From: Candidatus Helarchaeota archaeon
GTDB lineage: Archaea; Asgardarchaeota; Lokiarchaeia; Helarchaeales; HEL-GB-A
Direction of reading: 5' to 3'
NCBI GenBank assembly: GCA_013375455.1
Contig: JABXJT010000067.1
Coordinates: 1 to 26,067, forward strand
Length of the DNA: 26,067 bases
The position numbers and the translations under genes are program-made. Below, one piece after another: positions 24,981 through 26,067 of this stretch. Within the stretch, counting starts at the first letter, position 1. Each line of letters starts with the position of its first letter. A model generated the notes under the pieces. The model worked only from the letters and a program-made list of their open reading frames with translations, did no database searches and was not told where the DNA came from.

Positions 24981-25364
24981 ATGGCAAGAAAAATTAAAGT
25001 AATTATTAAATCGGCAAGCGTTGAATTAGAAGGCGAACTTTTTGATACACCCACCGCTAATAAGTTCTGGGAAATTCTACCTGTTAAAAGTAGCGTAAAT
25101 ACCTGGGGTGAGGAAATCTATTTTGACATTCCATTGGACATGCCACTGGAACCAGATGCAAGAGCTAACGTGGAAATCGGCGAGATTGGCTACTGGGATG
25201 TAGGAAAAGCTCTCGCTATCTTCTTTGGACCAACGCCCGCAAGTAGAAATGAAAAACCAGTCGCGGCTTCGGCTGTGAATATCCTTGGGAAAGTGTTAGA
25301 AAATCCCAAAATACTTAGAAATGTTAAAGATGGCAATGAAGTAATAATAGAGAAATTTGAATAG
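24981..25364 (+). CDS. Cyclophilin-like fold protein (TM1367/DUF3830 type)
   Basis: 127 residues, the usual size for this family. It has the family pattern: an N-terminal strand pair (KIKVIIKSASVELEGELFDTPTANKFWEILPVKSSVNTWGEEIYFDIP), then EIGEIGYWDVGKALAIFFGPTPASR, and SAVNILGKVLENP. 'NTWGEEIYF', 'GYW..GKAL.IFFGPTP.S' and 'A...VN..G.v' are the conserved segments. The fold is that of cyclophilin, but prolyl isomerase activity is not established for members, and the catalytic arginine of true cyclophilins is not evident. It is divergent from the UROD-like operon over 94 bases. Cytoplasmic, apparently monocistronic. Confidence 0.85.
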   Translation: MARKIKVIIKSASVELEGELFDTPTANKFWEILPVKSSVNTWGEEIYFDIPLDMPLEPDARANVEIGEIGYWDVGKALAIFFGPTPASRNEKPVAASAVNILGKVLENPKILRNVKDGNEVIIEKFE

Positions 25365-25529
25365 ACTAGAAAAATTTTCAAAATTAAGATTTCTTTGAAT
25401 TGGTTATATCCGACTGTTTATATAGAAATTAGAACTGAGCAACTCCTCTTTTTTCTACAATAATCTGTTTATAATAATCATTACTTATTAATCCTTATAA
25501 ATGCTTCTCTATTTTTATTAATAGTAAAC

Positions 25530-25565
25530 TATATAAAAGAGGTTTGATAATTAAATAAAGGAGGT
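25530..25565 (+). promoter_or_regulatory. TATA box and ribosome binding site of the last gene
   Basis: TATATAAAA at about 25530-25538 is a good archaeal TATA box preceded by A-rich bases. AAAGGAGGT at 25557-25565 lies nine bases before ATG 25575. The predicted start of transcription would fall close to the ribosome binding site, so the leader is short or the true TATA box lies slightly further upstream. Confidence 0.5.
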
Positions 25566-25574
25566 TTTTAATTG

Positions 25575-26067
25575 ATGTCAGAAAAAATTACTGTTCAAGG
25601 AGATAAAGAGGCACTAAAAATTTTACTAACCAAATATTTTGGTTGCGATTTAATAGGTTTCAAGTATATAATCAAGTATTTAATAACAATAATTTTCTGT
25701 GTTCTATTAATAGTTTTGGGAAAGATTATTGGGTTCAAAATATCAGATATTTCTAATCTTATTAGAATTCTTCTAATTTTAGTTCCTATATGGATATTCA
25801 GATTTATATTAGACCGTAAGCTTGAGCCAATAAATGATGGAAATCGTCCTAAGCACTATTCTGGTAAATTGTCATATTATTATAATACTGAAATTTTAAT
25901 ATCAGACCTGAAGGAGTCTCTTCGAAAACCAATTCCAGATTTTCCTTTCAAAAAAATGTGCCAAATTGGAGAAAATTTTACAATAAATGACGATAATGAG
26001 GAAAAAGAATGTCAGTTATTATCCCAATTCGATCAGAGGAGTCTTATTCAGATTCTAATTGAAAAAA
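25575..26067 (+). CDS. Predicted two-span membrane protein, truncated by the window end
   Basis: A frame from ATG 25575 stays open to the last base, giving about 164 residues so far. After a short hydrophilic start (MSEKITVQGDKEALKIL) there are two hydrophobic segments, YLITIIFCVLLIVLGKIIG and IRILLILVPIWIFRFIL. A charged region follows (DRKLEPINDGNRPKHYSG onward) that looks cytoplasmic. A strong AAAGGAGGT site fixes the start. No family recognised. The paired spans followed by a soluble domain suggest a membrane-anchored protein whose function lies in the missing part. Confidence 0.7.
   Translation, partial: MSEKITVQGDKEALKILLTKYFGCDLIGFKYIIKYLITIIFCVLLIVLGKIIGFKISDISNLIRILLILVPIWIFRFILDRKLEPINDGNRPKHYSGKLSYYYNTEILISDLKESLRKPIPDFPFKKMCQIGENFTINDDNEEKECQLLSQFDQRSLIQILIEK

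Overview
The window looks like chromosomal DNA of an Asgard archaeon, probably Lokiarchaeia-like. This rests on gene content, not on a marker gene. It is AT-rich, has archaeal-type TATA boxes and GGAGGT/GAGGTGATC ribosome binding sites, and carries a Ras/Rab-like small GTPase beside two giant TPR proteins ending in a longin/roadblock-like domain. No rRNA, tRNA, CRISPR array, transposase or phage gene was recognised.

Layout. (1) 1-2569: nitrogen metabolism. The tail of a glutamate-synthase-type FMN protein converges on an intact glutamate dehydrogenase, followed by a chimeric gene remnant joining the end of the TPR/longin family to the end of a different glutamate dehydrogenase type. (2) 2792-4110: a nucleotidyltransferase-fold gene, then an unexplained 430-base GC-rich island bracketed by inverted arrays of a 10-bp TATA-like repeat. 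(3) 4182-12743: a DUF2156/LPG-synthase-like protein, the small GTPase, and two divergently oriented tandem TPR-longin paralogues. (4) 12816-18165: a class-III aminotransferase, a double GNAT protein, a DsrE-like protein, a Ca2+/cation antiporter-like protein with altered signature motifs, and a cysteine-rich ferredoxin-like protein. (5) 18267-21532: an exported heparinase II/III-like polysaccharide lyase overlapping a membrane-protein gene. (6) 21727-23556: an NfeD-zinc ribbon/flotillin pair. (7) 23614-26067: a uroporphyrinogen-decarboxylase-like methyltransferase with a 51-aa overlapping upstream ORF, a TM1367-type cyclophilin-like protein, and a truncated membrane protein at the edge.

How the genes fit together. 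The best candidate for an undescribed system is the GTPase plus the two TPR-longin proteins. They share a 121-bp divergent promoter region, and longin/roadblock folds are established partners or regulators of small GTPases. A third, broken copy of the longin C terminus lies about 3 kb away, which shows the family has recombined locally. The second candidate is the GC-rich island with its inverted 10-bp arrays, which fits no class I recognise. The other genes are mostly single metabolic or transport genes with no visible shared pathway.
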